From Minisyncoccota bacterium (GTDB taxonomy: Bacteria; Patescibacteriota; Minisyncoccia; Phycocordibacterales; UBA918): a stretch of DNA of 34,326 bases. Under the pieces are notes generated by a model that was not told where the DNA came from, did not search any database, and was given only the letters and a program-made list of their open reading frames with translations. The stretch spans positions 1 to 34,326 of the forward strand of contig JAJOLC010000019.1 of NCBI GenBank assembly GCA_021129655.1, written 5' to 3'. The position numbers and the translations under genes are program-made. Below are positions 18,176 to 27,113 of the stretch, piece by piece (position 1 is the stretch's first letter; every line of letters begins with the position of its first letter).

Positions 18176-18181
18176 CATAGA

Positions 18182-18203
18182 AAAATCCCCTTTCGGGGAT
18201 TTT
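18182..18203 (-). terminator. Terminator downstream of tRNA-Asn
   Basis: AAAATCCCC TTTC GGGGATTTT; on minus strand followed by TTTTTCT. Confidence 0.75.
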
Positions 18204-18251
18204 CCGATTCCTTCCGCCTACGGCGGACAAAAATTTGCGAGTTGTACTGAC

Positions 18252-18327
18252 TGGCTCCGGCGGCAGGACTCGAACCTGCGACAAATTGATTAACAGTCAA
18301 CTGCTCTACCAGCTGAGCTACGCCGGA
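18252..18327 (-). tRNA. tRNA-Asn (anticodon GTT), CCA encoded
   Basis: TCCGGCGTAGCTCAGCTGGTAGAGCAGTTGACTGTTAATCAATTTGTCGCAGGTTCGAGTCCTGCCGCCGGAGCCA folds as a canonical cloverleaf. Confidence 0.97.
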
Positions 18328-18497
18328 ATGAATAGGATAATAAAAGTTTATTTTTATTAGTTATCTGAATGAACGGCGAAAGATTTTTCTTACGCCGGAA
18401 TATTCTTCTTACCTACTTTCGTAAGTGCGACTATTGTACCTATTTTTATGATTATTTCAACATGCTAAATATCAATTAGTAATATAGACTTAACAAT

Positions 18498-19361
18498 ATG
18501 CCAGAACTTCCAGAAGTCGAAACTGTGCGAATGCAACTTCAAAGAAAGGTAGTTGGGAAAACCGTTGCTGACGTTGAAGTTTTTCATGCCAAATCAGTCG
18601 ATAACAACAGTAATATCGAGGACCAGTTGCGAGGTAAAACTATTTCTGATGTAGACAGGATAGGAAAACTGATGATTTTTTCATTTGTAGATGAGGATGA
18701 CTTATTCCTACTGGCTCATCTAAAGATGACTGGCCAGTTTTTCTATATAGACAAAACTGGAAAAACTATCGGAGGAGGTCACTCCGCGACAGCTGGCGAT
18801 ACCGAGCTACCAACGAAACATACGCGTGTTACCTTTCATTTTACTGACCGTACTTCCCTACACTTTAACGACATGAGAATATTTGGTTATGTAAAAGTTG
18901 CTACAGCTAACGAAGTAAGAACTGCACGTGCCCGATTTGGACCAGAGCCTATCAGCCCTGACTTCGACTGCTCATGGTTCCATAAAAAGCTAAACAAAAG
19001 GAAAACTCCCATTAAGGCCGCTCTACTGGACCAAACCTTCATTGCCGGACTTGGCAATATTTACGTAGACGAGGCGCTGTGGCGAGCAAAGGTAAGACCA
19101 ACCAGACGATCGGACAAGTTAACCAAGAAAGAAGCGGCGGCGCTTTGTGCTGCCGCTGGTGACGTCATGAATGAATCTATAGCGGTGGGAGGAACCACCT
19201 TTCAACACTTCGTTGACACAGGTGGAGCTAACGGTAATTTTTCAGACTACTTGAAGGTTTTCGGACAACAAGGCAAAGCCTGTGAGCGTTGTGGCAAAAT
19301 CATAAAGAAAATACGCTGCGCTGGCAGAGGCACTCACTACTGCACAGGTTGTCAGAAGTAA
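18498..19361 (+). CDS. mutM: Formamidopyrimidine-DNA glycosylase
   Basis: MPELPEVETVRMQL start, HLKMTGQF, FIAGLGNIYVDEALW, C-terminal zinc finger CERCGKIIKKIRCAGRGTHYCTGCQ. Confidence 0.96.
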   Translation: MPELPEVETVRMQLQRKVVGKTVADVEVFHAKSVDNNSNIEDQLRGKTISDVDRIGKLMIFSFVDEDDLFLLAHLKMTGQFFYIDKTGKTIGGGHSATAGDTELPTKHTRVTFHFTDRTSLHFNDMRIFGYVKVATANEVRTARARFGPEPISPDFDCSWFHKKLNKRKTPIKAALLDQTFIAGLGNIYVDEALWRAKVRPTRRSDKLTKKEAAALCAAAGDVMNESIAVGGTTFQHFVDTGGANGNFSDYLKVFGQQGKACERCGKIIKKIRCAGRGTHYCTGCQK

Positions 19362-19413
19362 CTAAATTGTAAGATATAATGAATATTATTTATTATTAAT
19401 AAACCACATACCT

Positions 19414-20619
19414 ATGTTCGTCTCAAGTGTTGGAATGTCTAGTGGTATAGATGGAAAAAATGCCACCAGTCTGGCAATTAAAATTGCCAAATCACAACTA
19501 CAAGCTGAATCCCCCAACGCAGCCATTGTCTTCGCCTCTTCTGAATTCAATCAACAGGAAGTGGTTGATACAGCTATGTCTCTTTTGCCTGAAGGAATTT
19601 CATTAATAGGAACCTCTACAGCTGGTGAAATATCTCAAAATGGACCAAGCGGTTCACCTTCAGTGTTAATAATGCTGCTAGCTTCAGACACGGTTGGATT
19701 CGTAGCAGCCTCAGTCAAAAATGCGGCAGGAAATGAGGAAGCGGCAGGGGCAGAGCTGGCCGAAAAACTGAAAACACAAACTGAGGAAGAGATTAAATTC
19801 ATCACCCTTCACAGCGATGGATTAACAGTTAATCCTAGTGCTATTTTAAGAAGTCTAGATGTTTCTTTCCCTGAACTGCCTATTACTGGAGGATCTAGCG
19901 GGGATGACGGTAATTTCAAACAAACCTATCAGTACCACAATGGCACTGTAATGAGTTCGGGGCTAACCGCTCTGGCCTTCACCGGTAATCTAAATCTAGC
20001 CATCAGTGTTCGTCACGGCTGGAGTCCAATTAGTGCTTTTAGGACCATCACCAAAACTGAAGGAAATGTTGTATATGAGATTGACGATAAACCAGCTATT
20101 GAACTTTATGAAGAATATATCGGTAAAGAAGAAGCCGCGAACCTTAAAAATGTCACCTTGGGTGAAGTTGCTTTGTCTTATCCATTGGGAGTTAAGGATA
20201 CCGAAAGTGGAGTTATGCTATTGAGGGCTCCCATAACTGTAGACAACAACGGTTACATAACTTTTGGTGGTGAAATGTCAGAAGGAGATCAAGTGCAGTT
20301 AATGATCGGAAGTAAAGAGCAAGCCGTCGAAGCAGCTAGGGATACGGCAGAATATGCTCTTAAAGAATTTGGAGAAAAACCGGGAGCTGCTTTGATATTT
20401 ACTTGCCATGTCAGAAACACATTATTTAAGTCACGAGATGAGTCTAAATTAGAAATTCAAGCTATTCAAAATATAATCGGAAAAGATGTGCCCTTAGCTG
20501 GATTCTACACCTACGCCGAACAAGCGCCAGTTGATGACACAAATTTAGACATAAAAACCTGTAACAGTAAAAGCCACAACGAAACCATTGTGACTGTATT
20601 ATTAGGAGAAACAAAATGA
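19414..20619 (+). CDS. FIST N/C domain sensory protein
   Basis: ISLIGTSTAGEIS, ITGGSSGDDGNF, NLAISVRHGWSPISAFRTITKTEGNVVYEIDDKPAIELYEEYIG, AALIFTCHVRN, AGFYTYAEQAP. Confidence 0.85.
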   Translation: MFVSSVGMSSGIDGKNATSLAIKIAKSQLQAESPNAAIVFASSEFNQQEVVDTAMSLLPEGISLIGTSTAGEISQNGPSGSPSVLIMLLASDTVGFVAASVKNAAGNEEAAGAELAEKLKTQTEEEIKFITLHSDGLTVNPSAILRSLDVSFPELPITGGSSGDDGNFKQTYQYHNGTVMSSGLTALAFTGNLNLAISVRHGWSPISAFRTITKTEGNVVYEIDDKPAIELYEEYIGKEEAANLKNVTLGEVALSYPLGVKDTESGVMLLRAPITVDNNGYITFGGEMSEGDQVQLMIGSKEQAVEAARDTAEYALKEFGEKPGAALIFTCHVRNTLFKSRDESKLEIQAIQNIIGKDVPLAGFYTYAEQAPVDDTNLDIKTCNSKSHNETIVTVLLGETK

Positions 20620-21443
20620 ATAAAGAAAAACCTACAATAGAATCACTACAAGCCGAGATTAATGAACTTAACATTATTATTGTTGGATTAGAAAACACAT
20701 CTAAAATGTTAGTTCGCAGGGACTTAGACCTGAAAAAAGCTCATAACAATCTAAAATCTTTAGATAAGGAAAAAACAGATTTTGTTGCTATTGCGGCACA
20801 TCAGCTACGCACACCTCTAACAACGACCATGTGGGCTCATAAAATGTTTCTGGAGGGTGACACAGGTAATTTAACAAGCAAACAGAAAGATTTGGCGGAA
20901 AGATCATTCGCCAGCGTCAAACACATGCATGCACTAGTAGAGGAGTTAATTCAAGTTGATAAACTAGAATACGGTAATACCGAACTAAAAATTCAAAGTG
21001 GCAACATACAAAAACTCATAGAAACTATACTGGCTGAACATACCTTAAAAATAGCGGAGGCTAACCTCACCATTAATAAAAATTATTCTTATGCGGAACC
21101 AATTAGTTTTGACCCGTACAAATTATCAGACGCCTTAGGTAATCTAATAAATAATGCGGTCAAGTACACACCAGATAATGGTAAAATATCCATTACTATC
21201 ATTAAGAAGGCTAGTAATGTTTATATAGAAATCACAGACAATGGAATAGGTGTCCCGATCGGTGAGGAGTCTAGATTATTTCATAAGTTCAGTAGAATAA
21301 AAAATGCTGAACAGGTTGACGCCGGCGGATCAGGACTAGGTCTCTATATTGCTAAAAAAATTATAGAAAAGCACAAAGGCACCTTAACCTTTTCACACAA
21401 TGATGGTCCAGGGTCAACCTTTACTGTAAAAATTCCGTGTTAG
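20616..21443 (+). CDS. Soluble sensor histidine kinase (HisKA + HATPase_c, no predicted TM segment)
   Basis: FVAIAAHQLRTPLTTT H-box, DALGNLINNAVKYTPDNG N-box, DNGIGVP, GSGLGLYIAKKII; ATGA overlap with FIST gene. Confidence 0.92.
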   Translation: MNKEKPTIESLQAEINELNIIIVGLENTSKMLVRRDLDLKKAHNNLKSLDKEKTDFVAIAAHQLRTPLTTTMWAHKMFLEGDTGNLTSKQKDLAERSFASVKHMHALVEELIQVDKLEYGNTELKIQSGNIQKLIETILAEHTLKIAEANLTINKNYSYAEPISFDPYKLSDALGNLINNAVKYTPDNGKISITIIKKASNVYIEITDNGIGVPIGEESRLFHKFSRIKNAEQVDAGGSGLGLYIAKKIIEKHKGTLTFSHNDGPGSTFTVKIPC

Positions 21444-21468
21444 TATAAATTTAATAAGACTATATATT

Positions 21469-21897
21469 ATGTCAGTATCAAAGAAAGTTGATTTTGCACT
21501 TGAATCTATGAAGCAAAAATCTTTGGGGTCAGTAAAGGTTCTTATGATTGAGGATGATTCTATGATTCAGGAGATGGTTATCATTAAATTGGTTTCTCAC
21601 GGCTGTATTCCCTATGCAACCAAAGACGGTTCAGAGGCTGTATCAATGGCTGAACAATATAAGCCGCATATTATAATTTTAGACCTAATGCTTCCTGGGA
21701 AAACTGGCGAAGAGGTTCTAAAAGAACTGAAAGAACACACTGATTTGTCAAACACTCCAATTATAGTATTCACCAATAAAAGTAGTCACGAAGATAAAGA
21801 AACCCTAATTAAATTAGGGGCAGACAAATACTTCGTAAAAGCTCAAACAGACCTAAATGATCTGGTCACAACCATAAAGGATCTGGTAAGTAAGTAG
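21469..21897 (+). CDS. Stand-alone response regulator receiver domain
   Basis: KVLMIEDDSMIQEMV, HIIILDLMLPGKTGEEVLKEL, IIVFTNKS, GADKYFVKAQTD; no output domain. Confidence 0.92.
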   Translation: MSVSKKVDFALESMKQKSLGSVKVLMIEDDSMIQEMVIIKLVSHGCIPYATKDGSEAVSMAEQYKPHIIILDLMLPGKTGEEVLKELKEHTDLSNTPIIVFTNKSSHEDKETLIKLGADKYFVKAQTDLNDLVTTIKDLVSK

Positions 21898-21900
21898 TTG

Positions 21901-22563
21901 ATGCAATCCCAATTACCTCCGTCTTGGAATATTTTTTTGAATGAGGAGTTTTCGAAACCATATTTTAATGAACTTAAATCTAAGGTTGAAGAAGTCTATA
22001 AAGAAGAGTCTGTCTTTCCTGCTCGTGAGAATATTCTTAACGCCTTCAGTTTATGTCCTCCAGACAAGATTAAGGTTGTGATACTAGGCCAAGACCCCTA
22101 CCACAGCGAAGGGCAGGCACACGGACTATCTTTCTCAGTACCGGAAGGGACAAAAATTCCACCTTCGCTGAGAAATATTTATAAAGAAATTAAATCAGAC
22201 TTAGGTCAGATGATTCCAGAATCTGGAAACTTAGAACGCTGGTCTAAGCAAGGTGTGCTACTACTTAACGCAACATTAACAGTTGAAAGTGGTCTGCCAG
22301 GATCACACCAAGGTATTGGCTGGGAAATATTTACAGACGAAGTAATAAGTAAGATTTCATCTAAAAAAGAATACGTAGTTTTTATACTGTGGGGTAAATT
22401 TGCAGAATCAAAATCAAATTTAATAGATAACAACAAGCATTTGATACTGACAACGTCTCATCCTTCTCCGTTTTCCGCACATAAGGGATTTCTTGGTTGT
22501 AAGCACTTTAGCAAAACTAACACCTACCTAACAAGTCACGGACTAAAGGAGATTGAGTGGTGA
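21901..22563 (+). CDS. ung: Uracil-DNA glycosylase (family 1)
   Basis: VVILGQDPYHSEGQAHGLSFSVP, LLLNATLTVE, VVFILWGKFAESK, LTTSHPSPFSAHKGFLGCKHFSKTN. Confidence 0.96.
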   Translation: MQSQLPPSWNIFLNEEFSKPYFNELKSKVEEVYKEESVFPARENILNAFSLCPPDKIKVVILGQDPYHSEGQAHGLSFSVPEGTKIPPSLRNIYKEIKSDLGQMIPESGNLERWSKQGVLLLNATLTVESGLPGSHQGIGWEIFTDEVISKISSKKEYVVFILWGKFAESKSNLIDNNKHLILTTSHPSPFSAHKGFLGCKHFSKTNTYLTSHGLKEIEW

Positions 22564-22570
22564 CAAAAAA

Positions 22571-22593
22571 GACCGGCGCCAAAGGCGCCGGTC
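22571..22593 (-). terminator. Terminator of V-ATPase operon (possibly bidirectional with ung)
   Basis: GACCGGCGCC AAA GGCGCCGGTC; minus strand followed by TTTTTTG. Confidence 0.8.
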
Positions 22594-22626
22594 TTGAAAC
22601 CTGAGAATTAGTATGGATTTGCTAAT

Positions 22627-23265
22627 TTAGGAAGACTCCACCTCTTTAGCCATAATCATGGCCTTTACTCTCATAGTAGAAACAACAGCATCACGTCCTC
22701 GCTCATCAAGTTGCATAGTAATAAACTTGATTGTCTCCTCAAGATTAGGGATTCTTACATTCTCCAAGGCTGACACACGACGACGAGTTTTTTCAATTTC
22801 TTCAGCCAGGTTTTCTGCTGTCTTTTCTAATCCAGCGAGGTGCAAAATATCAACAAAAACTTCGTCGAACTTGACCATCGCGTTGTCGAGATCACCAGTA
22901 GTTTCAAACATTCCGTATGAGAAAGCTGAGCCCTTTTTCTCGATTGAGAATTCAGGGATTTTAACAGACATAATACTGTTAACTTTTACTCCCAAATCAA
23001 TCTTGGCGTTAGGCACCATAAAGGCTGTCCCTAGCGCAGCCGCTGCTGTCATTCCACTAGCTCGTGAGTATGAATCAAAAGCTGAACCGAGACGACTTTC
23101 TACAGATTCACGCAGGTCTCTGGCTTCAAAAATAACCGCCATGAATTTCTTCACGAGCCCATCTCGCTTGTCTTTGAGTAGTTTATGCCCCTTCTTAGCA
23201 ACCTTGAGTTCTTTCTTAAGACGCAAGAGTGATACTCGGGTTGGGCTAACTTTTAATATGGCCAT
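22627..23265 (-). CDS. atpD: V/A-type ATPase subunit D
   Basis: VSPTRVSLLRLKKELKVAKKGHKLLKDKRDGLVKKF; position in operon. Confidence 0.93.
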   Translation of the reverse strand: MAILKVSPTRVSLLRLKKELKVAKKGHKLLKDKRDGLVKKFMAVIFEARDLRESVESRLGSAFDSYSRASGMTAAAALGTAFMVPNAKIDLGVKVNSIMSVKIPEFSIEKKGSAFSYGMFETTGDLDNAMVKFDEVFVDILHLAGLEKTAENLAEEIEKTRRRVSALENVRIPNLEETIKFITMQLDERGRDAVVSTMRVKAMIMAKEVESS

Positions 23266-23380
23266 AGATTTTAGTAATTAGTTTAGATTAGGTGTTCTAG
23301 CAATTTCCTCTAGGAGAGGAGAAAATTGAGAACTAAATTCGAAATAGTCGCTTTGCTCATTTTCTCATTCATTATACCAA

Positions 23381-24775
23381 TTAGGCTTCTTCTTCATTAG
23401 TTACGGCTGGCATATGCTTTTTAATCAAGTCTGCCTTTACTCGCTTAAGTGAGGCTCGTGGTAGTAGAGAAAGTAACTTCCATCCAATGTCTAAAGACTC
23501 GTCTACTGAACGGTTTTCGTATTCACCTTGTCCTACGAATTCAGCTTCGAAGGCTGTAGCGAACTTAAGGTGGGCTCGGTCTGTATCATCTAGTGAAGCT
23601 TCACCAAGAACTACAGCTAGCTCACGTACTTCTCGTCCAGTTGCATATGAAGCAAAGAGTTGATCCTTCAAAGAAGAGTGATCGGCTCGAGTCTTTCCTT
23701 CACCCACTCCAGCTGACCATAGTCGTGAAAGTGAACCTTGTACATCTACTGGTGGGAATACTCCCTTCTGGTATAGCTCACGAGAAACCACGAACTGACC
23801 TTCAGTAATGTATCCAGTAAGGTCTGGTACTGGGTGAGTTTTGTCGTCATCCGGCATTGTAAGAATTGGAATTTGAGTAATAGTTCCAGACTTACCCTTA
23901 ACTCGACCAGCTCGTTCGTAAAGAGTAGAAAGGTCAGTGTATAGATACCCTGGGTATCCTCGTCGTCCTGGTACTTCCTTTCGAGCGGCAGACACTTCTC
24001 GCAGAGCTTCACAGTAGTTGGTCATATCAGTAAGAATAACCAGTACGTGCATTCCCTTTTCAAAGGCTAGGTACTCAGCTGTTGTAAGTGCCATACGCGG
24101 TGTAGAAATACGTTCCACTACCGGGTCGGCCGCTGTGTTGATAAATAGAACTGAACGCTCTAGCGCTCCAGCTTCTTCGAATTCCCGACGGAAATATTCA
24201 GCTTCTTCAAAAGAAACACCAAGGGTGGCAAAAACAATAGCAAAGTCTCCCCCATCTTTCACTGATGCCTGACGAGCAATCTGTGCAGCTAGTCGTGCAT
24301 GAGGTAGTCCTGCTCCAGAGAAAATCGGAAGCTTCTGTCCTCGCACAAGAGTATTCATGACGTCGATAGAACTAATACCAGTCTGAATGAAGTCATCTGG
24401 AAATTCTCGTGAGTAAGGATTGATTGGTTCTCCAGAAATATCTAGACGTTGCTCTGGAACAAGTTCTGGTCCATTATCAGCTACTTCACCAGCTCCGTTG
24501 AACACTCGTCCGAGCATGTCTTCTGATACACCAAGCTTCAAAGTTTCACCCTTGAATCGAGCTCGAGTACCGGCTGCTGTCATACCACTTGTTGGTGCAA
24601 ACATCTGCACTACAGCTTTGTCCTTTGCAATATCAAGCACCTTACCAAAGCGTGGCGCTTTTTCTCCTGGCACATTAACTTCTACAAGCTCGTCGTATTT
24701 TACTCCTTCAACCCCCTCTACCACTAGTAGTGGTCCGGCGATTGATGAAATGTCTGTATATTCTTTTTGACTCAT
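23381..24775 (-). CDS. atpB: V/A-type ATPase subunit B
   Basis: [71 protein letters not shown]. Confidence 0.96.
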   Translation of the reverse strand: MSQKEYTDISSIAGPLLVVEGVEGVKYDELVEVNVPGEKAPRFGKVLDIAKDKAVVQMFAPTSGMTAAGTRARFKGETLKLGVSEDMLGRVFNGAGEVADNGPELVPEQRLDISGEPINPYSREFPDDFIQTGISSIDVMNTLVRGQKLPIFSGAGLPHARLAAQIARQASVKDGGDFAIVFATLGVSFEEAEYFRREFEEAGALERSVLFINTAADPVVERISTPRMALTTAEYLAFEKGMHVLVILTDMTNYCEALREVSAARKEVPGRRGYPGYLYTDLSTLYERAGRVKGKSGTITQIPILTMPDDDKTHPVPDLTGYITEGQFVVSRELYQKGVFPPVDVQGSLSRLWSAGVGEGKTRADHSSLKDQLFASYATGREVRELAVVLGEASLDDTDRAHLKFATAFEAEFVGQGEYENRSVDESLDIGWKLLSLLPRASLKRVKADLIKKHMPAVTNEEEA

Positions 24776-24789
24776 GATAAATAAATTAA

Positions 24790-26592
24790 TTATGCCAAGG
24801 CGCTGATATCAGTACTGATTCGTTCCTGATATGACTGATAATCTTCTGGTGTTGCTTTTAGGTTACCTTTAATTGCTTGGAATTCTGCAATAGTTGGGAT
24901 TTCTGCAAATGTCTTAAAGTCGAATTCTTCTTTCGTCACAACATCCTTACCTAGTTCGTAGAAAGTCACTAGTGACTTAAGTAGACTGTACTGATTAGCT
25001 AGCGGCGTGTAAGCATCGTCTGCATCAAACGCATTCTGGAAAAGAAAATCTTCTCGAATCATTCCTGCCACTTTCAACACAAGCTTGTCGCTGTTTGAAA
25101 GTGACTCCATACCTACCAGTCGCACAATTTCCAAAAGTGATGATTCTTTTTCTAGAAGAGTGAGAGCTATCTTTCTTACTTCGCTAAAATCTGGAGCAAT
25201 TTCTCGTGCCCAGAACTCTTCAAAGTTTGGAGCGTAAAGTGAGTATGATGTTAACCAGTTAATTGACGGGAAGTGCTTCTTGTAAGCAAGGTCTGAGTCT
25301 AGTGACCAGAAAGTCTTAGTTACTCGAAGAGTTGCCTGAGATACTGGCTCGGAAAGGTCTCCACCAGGAGGAGATACCGCACCAATCACTGTTAGTGAAC
25401 CGGTTCGTCCCTCGCTTCCTAGAGTCTTTACCATTCCTGCTCGTTCGTAGAATTCTGCAGTTCGTGATGATAGGTACGCTGGGTAACCTTCTTCACCCGG
25501 CATTTCTTCTAGACGCCCTGAAATCTCACGCATCGCCTCAGCCCACCTAGAAGTTGAGTCTGCCATAAGAGCTACGTTGTATCCCATGTCTCGGTAATAT
25601 TCAGCAATTGTGATTCCGGTATAAACAGAAGCTTCTCGCGCTGCCACCGGCATGTTTGAAGTGTTAGCAATAAGGATTGTTCGCTTCATAAGCGGCTCTC
25701 CTGTGTTTGGGTCGATAAGGTGTGGGAATTCTGACAATACTTCTGTCATTTCATTTCCTCGCTCACCACAACCAATGTATACGATAATCTCAGCATCACA
25801 GTACTTAGCAATTCCCTGCTGAGTCACTGTTTTACCTGCTCCGAATGGTCCAGGAATACATCCTGCTCCACCCTTAGCAATTGGGAAAAATGTGTCGATA
25901 GAACGTCCTCCAGTCCGTAGTGGTTCGTTAGGGAAAATCTTCTTAGCCTTTGGACGAGGTTGTCGAATTGGCCAGTACTGAAGCATTTCAACAGAAGCAA
26001 CGGTATCGTCTGCTCGCTTTAGAGTAGCGATTGTATCAGTCACTTTGAACTCACCACTCTCGATAGAAACTACTGTCCCACCTTCTGTAGGAGGAACCAT
26101 AATTTTGTGAACAATTACTGAAGTTTCTTGCACTTCACCAAGAACATCACCAGCCACAACAGTATCACCCACTTTCACAACTGGAGTAAATTTCCACATT
26201 TTCAACATGTCGATAGCTTCTGCTTCGATACCTCGCTTAATGAAACAGTTACCAGCAGCAGCTTCAATCTTGTGCAGCGGCCGTTGTACACCATCATAAA
26301 TAGACTCTAGAAGTCCGGGGGCAAGCGCTACAGACATAGTTCGTCCGGTTCGGTACACAACGTCACCAGGACCAATTCCAGCTGTCTCTTCGTACACCTG
26401 AATTGCGGCCACATCACCGTGCAGTTCGATGATTTCTCCGAGCAGTTTTTCCTCTGAAACTTTAACAACTTCGTAAAGCTTAGCTTCAGCCATTCCGCTA
26501 ACGCGAACTAGCGGTCCAGTTACACGCTCAATTACACCAGTTGCTACATCGGTGTTTGTTTGTGCTTGTGTTGTTTCTTGTGAATTAGTCAT
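24790..26592 (-). CDS. atpA: V/A-type ATPase catalytic subunit A
   Basis: [18 protein letters not shown]-loop, [53 protein letters not shown]. Confidence 0.97.
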   Translation of the reverse strand: MTNSQETTQAQTNTDVATGVIERVTGPLVRVSGMAEAKLYEVVKVSEEKLLGEIIELHGDVAAIQVYEETAGIGPGDVVYRTGRTMSVALAPGLLESIYDGVQRPLHKIEAAAGNCFIKRGIEAEAIDMLKMWKFTPVVKVGDTVVAGDVLGEVQETSVIVHKIMVPPTEGGTVVSIESGEFKVTDTIATLKRADDTVASVEMLQYWPIRQPRPKAKKIFPNEPLRTGGRSIDTFFPIAKGGAGCIPGPFGAGKTVTQQGIAKYCDAEIIVYIGCGERGNEMTEVLSEFPHLIDPNTGEPLMKRTILIANTSNMPVAAREASVYTGITIAEYYRDMGYNVALMADSTSRWAEAMREISGRLEEMPGEEGYPAYLSSRTAEFYERAGMVKTLGSEGRTGSLTVIGAVSPPGGDLSEPVSQATLRVTKTFWSLDSDLAYKKHFPSINWLTSYSLYAPNFEEFWAREIAPDFSEVRKIALTLLEKESSLLEIVRLVGMESLSNSDKLVLKVAGMIREDFLFQNAFDADDAYTPLANQYSLLKSLVTFYELGKDVVTKEEFDFKTFAEIPTIAEFQAIKGNLKATPEDYQSYQERISTDISALA

Positions 26593-26634
26593 GATGTTCT
26601 TGTAAGGTGGGTAAAGTAATAAAAGTTAAGTTCT

Positions 26635-26762
26635 TTATGAGGAACGTGGTCGAGGGAAGTTCAAGGAGTTCAACATTCTGTCGAGGAAGTCGGAGTCTGT
26701 GCTACGGCGACCGAGAGAGAATGTTTGACGACAATGAAATTCACCGACCACGTTCCTCATAA
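26635..26762 (-). other. Long-stem intercistronic RNA structure between atpF and atpA
   Basis: Perfect 18-bp inverted repeat TTATGAGGAACGTGGTCG (26635-26652) / CGACCACGTTCCTCATAA (26745-26762), inner AACATTCT (26672-26679) / AGAATGTT (26718-26725). Confidence 0.75.
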
Positions 26763-27113
26763 TTAAATAATGGCTGAGCCGACTGCCTGTTCTGCTAGTC
26801 GACGCAATCGGTCGAGAGCAAAACCTTGAGCTCCTTCTGGTCCAGGAAGGATTACCACTGCTGGTAACGGACCGGCCACAATCTTCGCGTATGCGTCATG
26901 GTCAACTGAAGCTACTAGATTTTCAATGACACAAACGATGGCGTATTTGGTATCGGAGTCTGGGTCTAGGGTTAGTCGCTTGATTTTATCTAGCTCTGCC
27001 AGTGCCTCATCTGATGTCTGAGCTGGGAAGGTTTCTACTCCCAAAGCCTTGAATCCAGACACTGTATCGGCTGGGCCGACAATGGCAATTTTGTATTCGT
27101 TATTCGTTAACAT
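26763..27113 (-). CDS. atpF: V/A-type ATPase subunit F
   Basis: KIAIVGPADTVSGFKALGVETFPAQT; operon position. Confidence 0.88.
   Translation of the reverse strand: MLTNNEYKIAIVGPADTVSGFKALGVETFPAQTSDEALAELDKIKRLTLDPDSDTKYAIVCVIENLVASVDHDAYAKIVAGPLPAVVILPGPEGAQGFALDRLRRLAEQAVGSAII

Noticed and set aside
18031-18300. 89-aa minus ORF MTVNQFVAGSSPAAG...
   Set aside because: Reads through the tRNA-Asn, its terminator and the structured element; coding is very unlikely.
22658-23281. 207-aa plus-strand ORF antisense to atpD
   Set aside because: Serine/arginine-rich shadow frame of a clearly conserved gene; no independent start signal or family motif.
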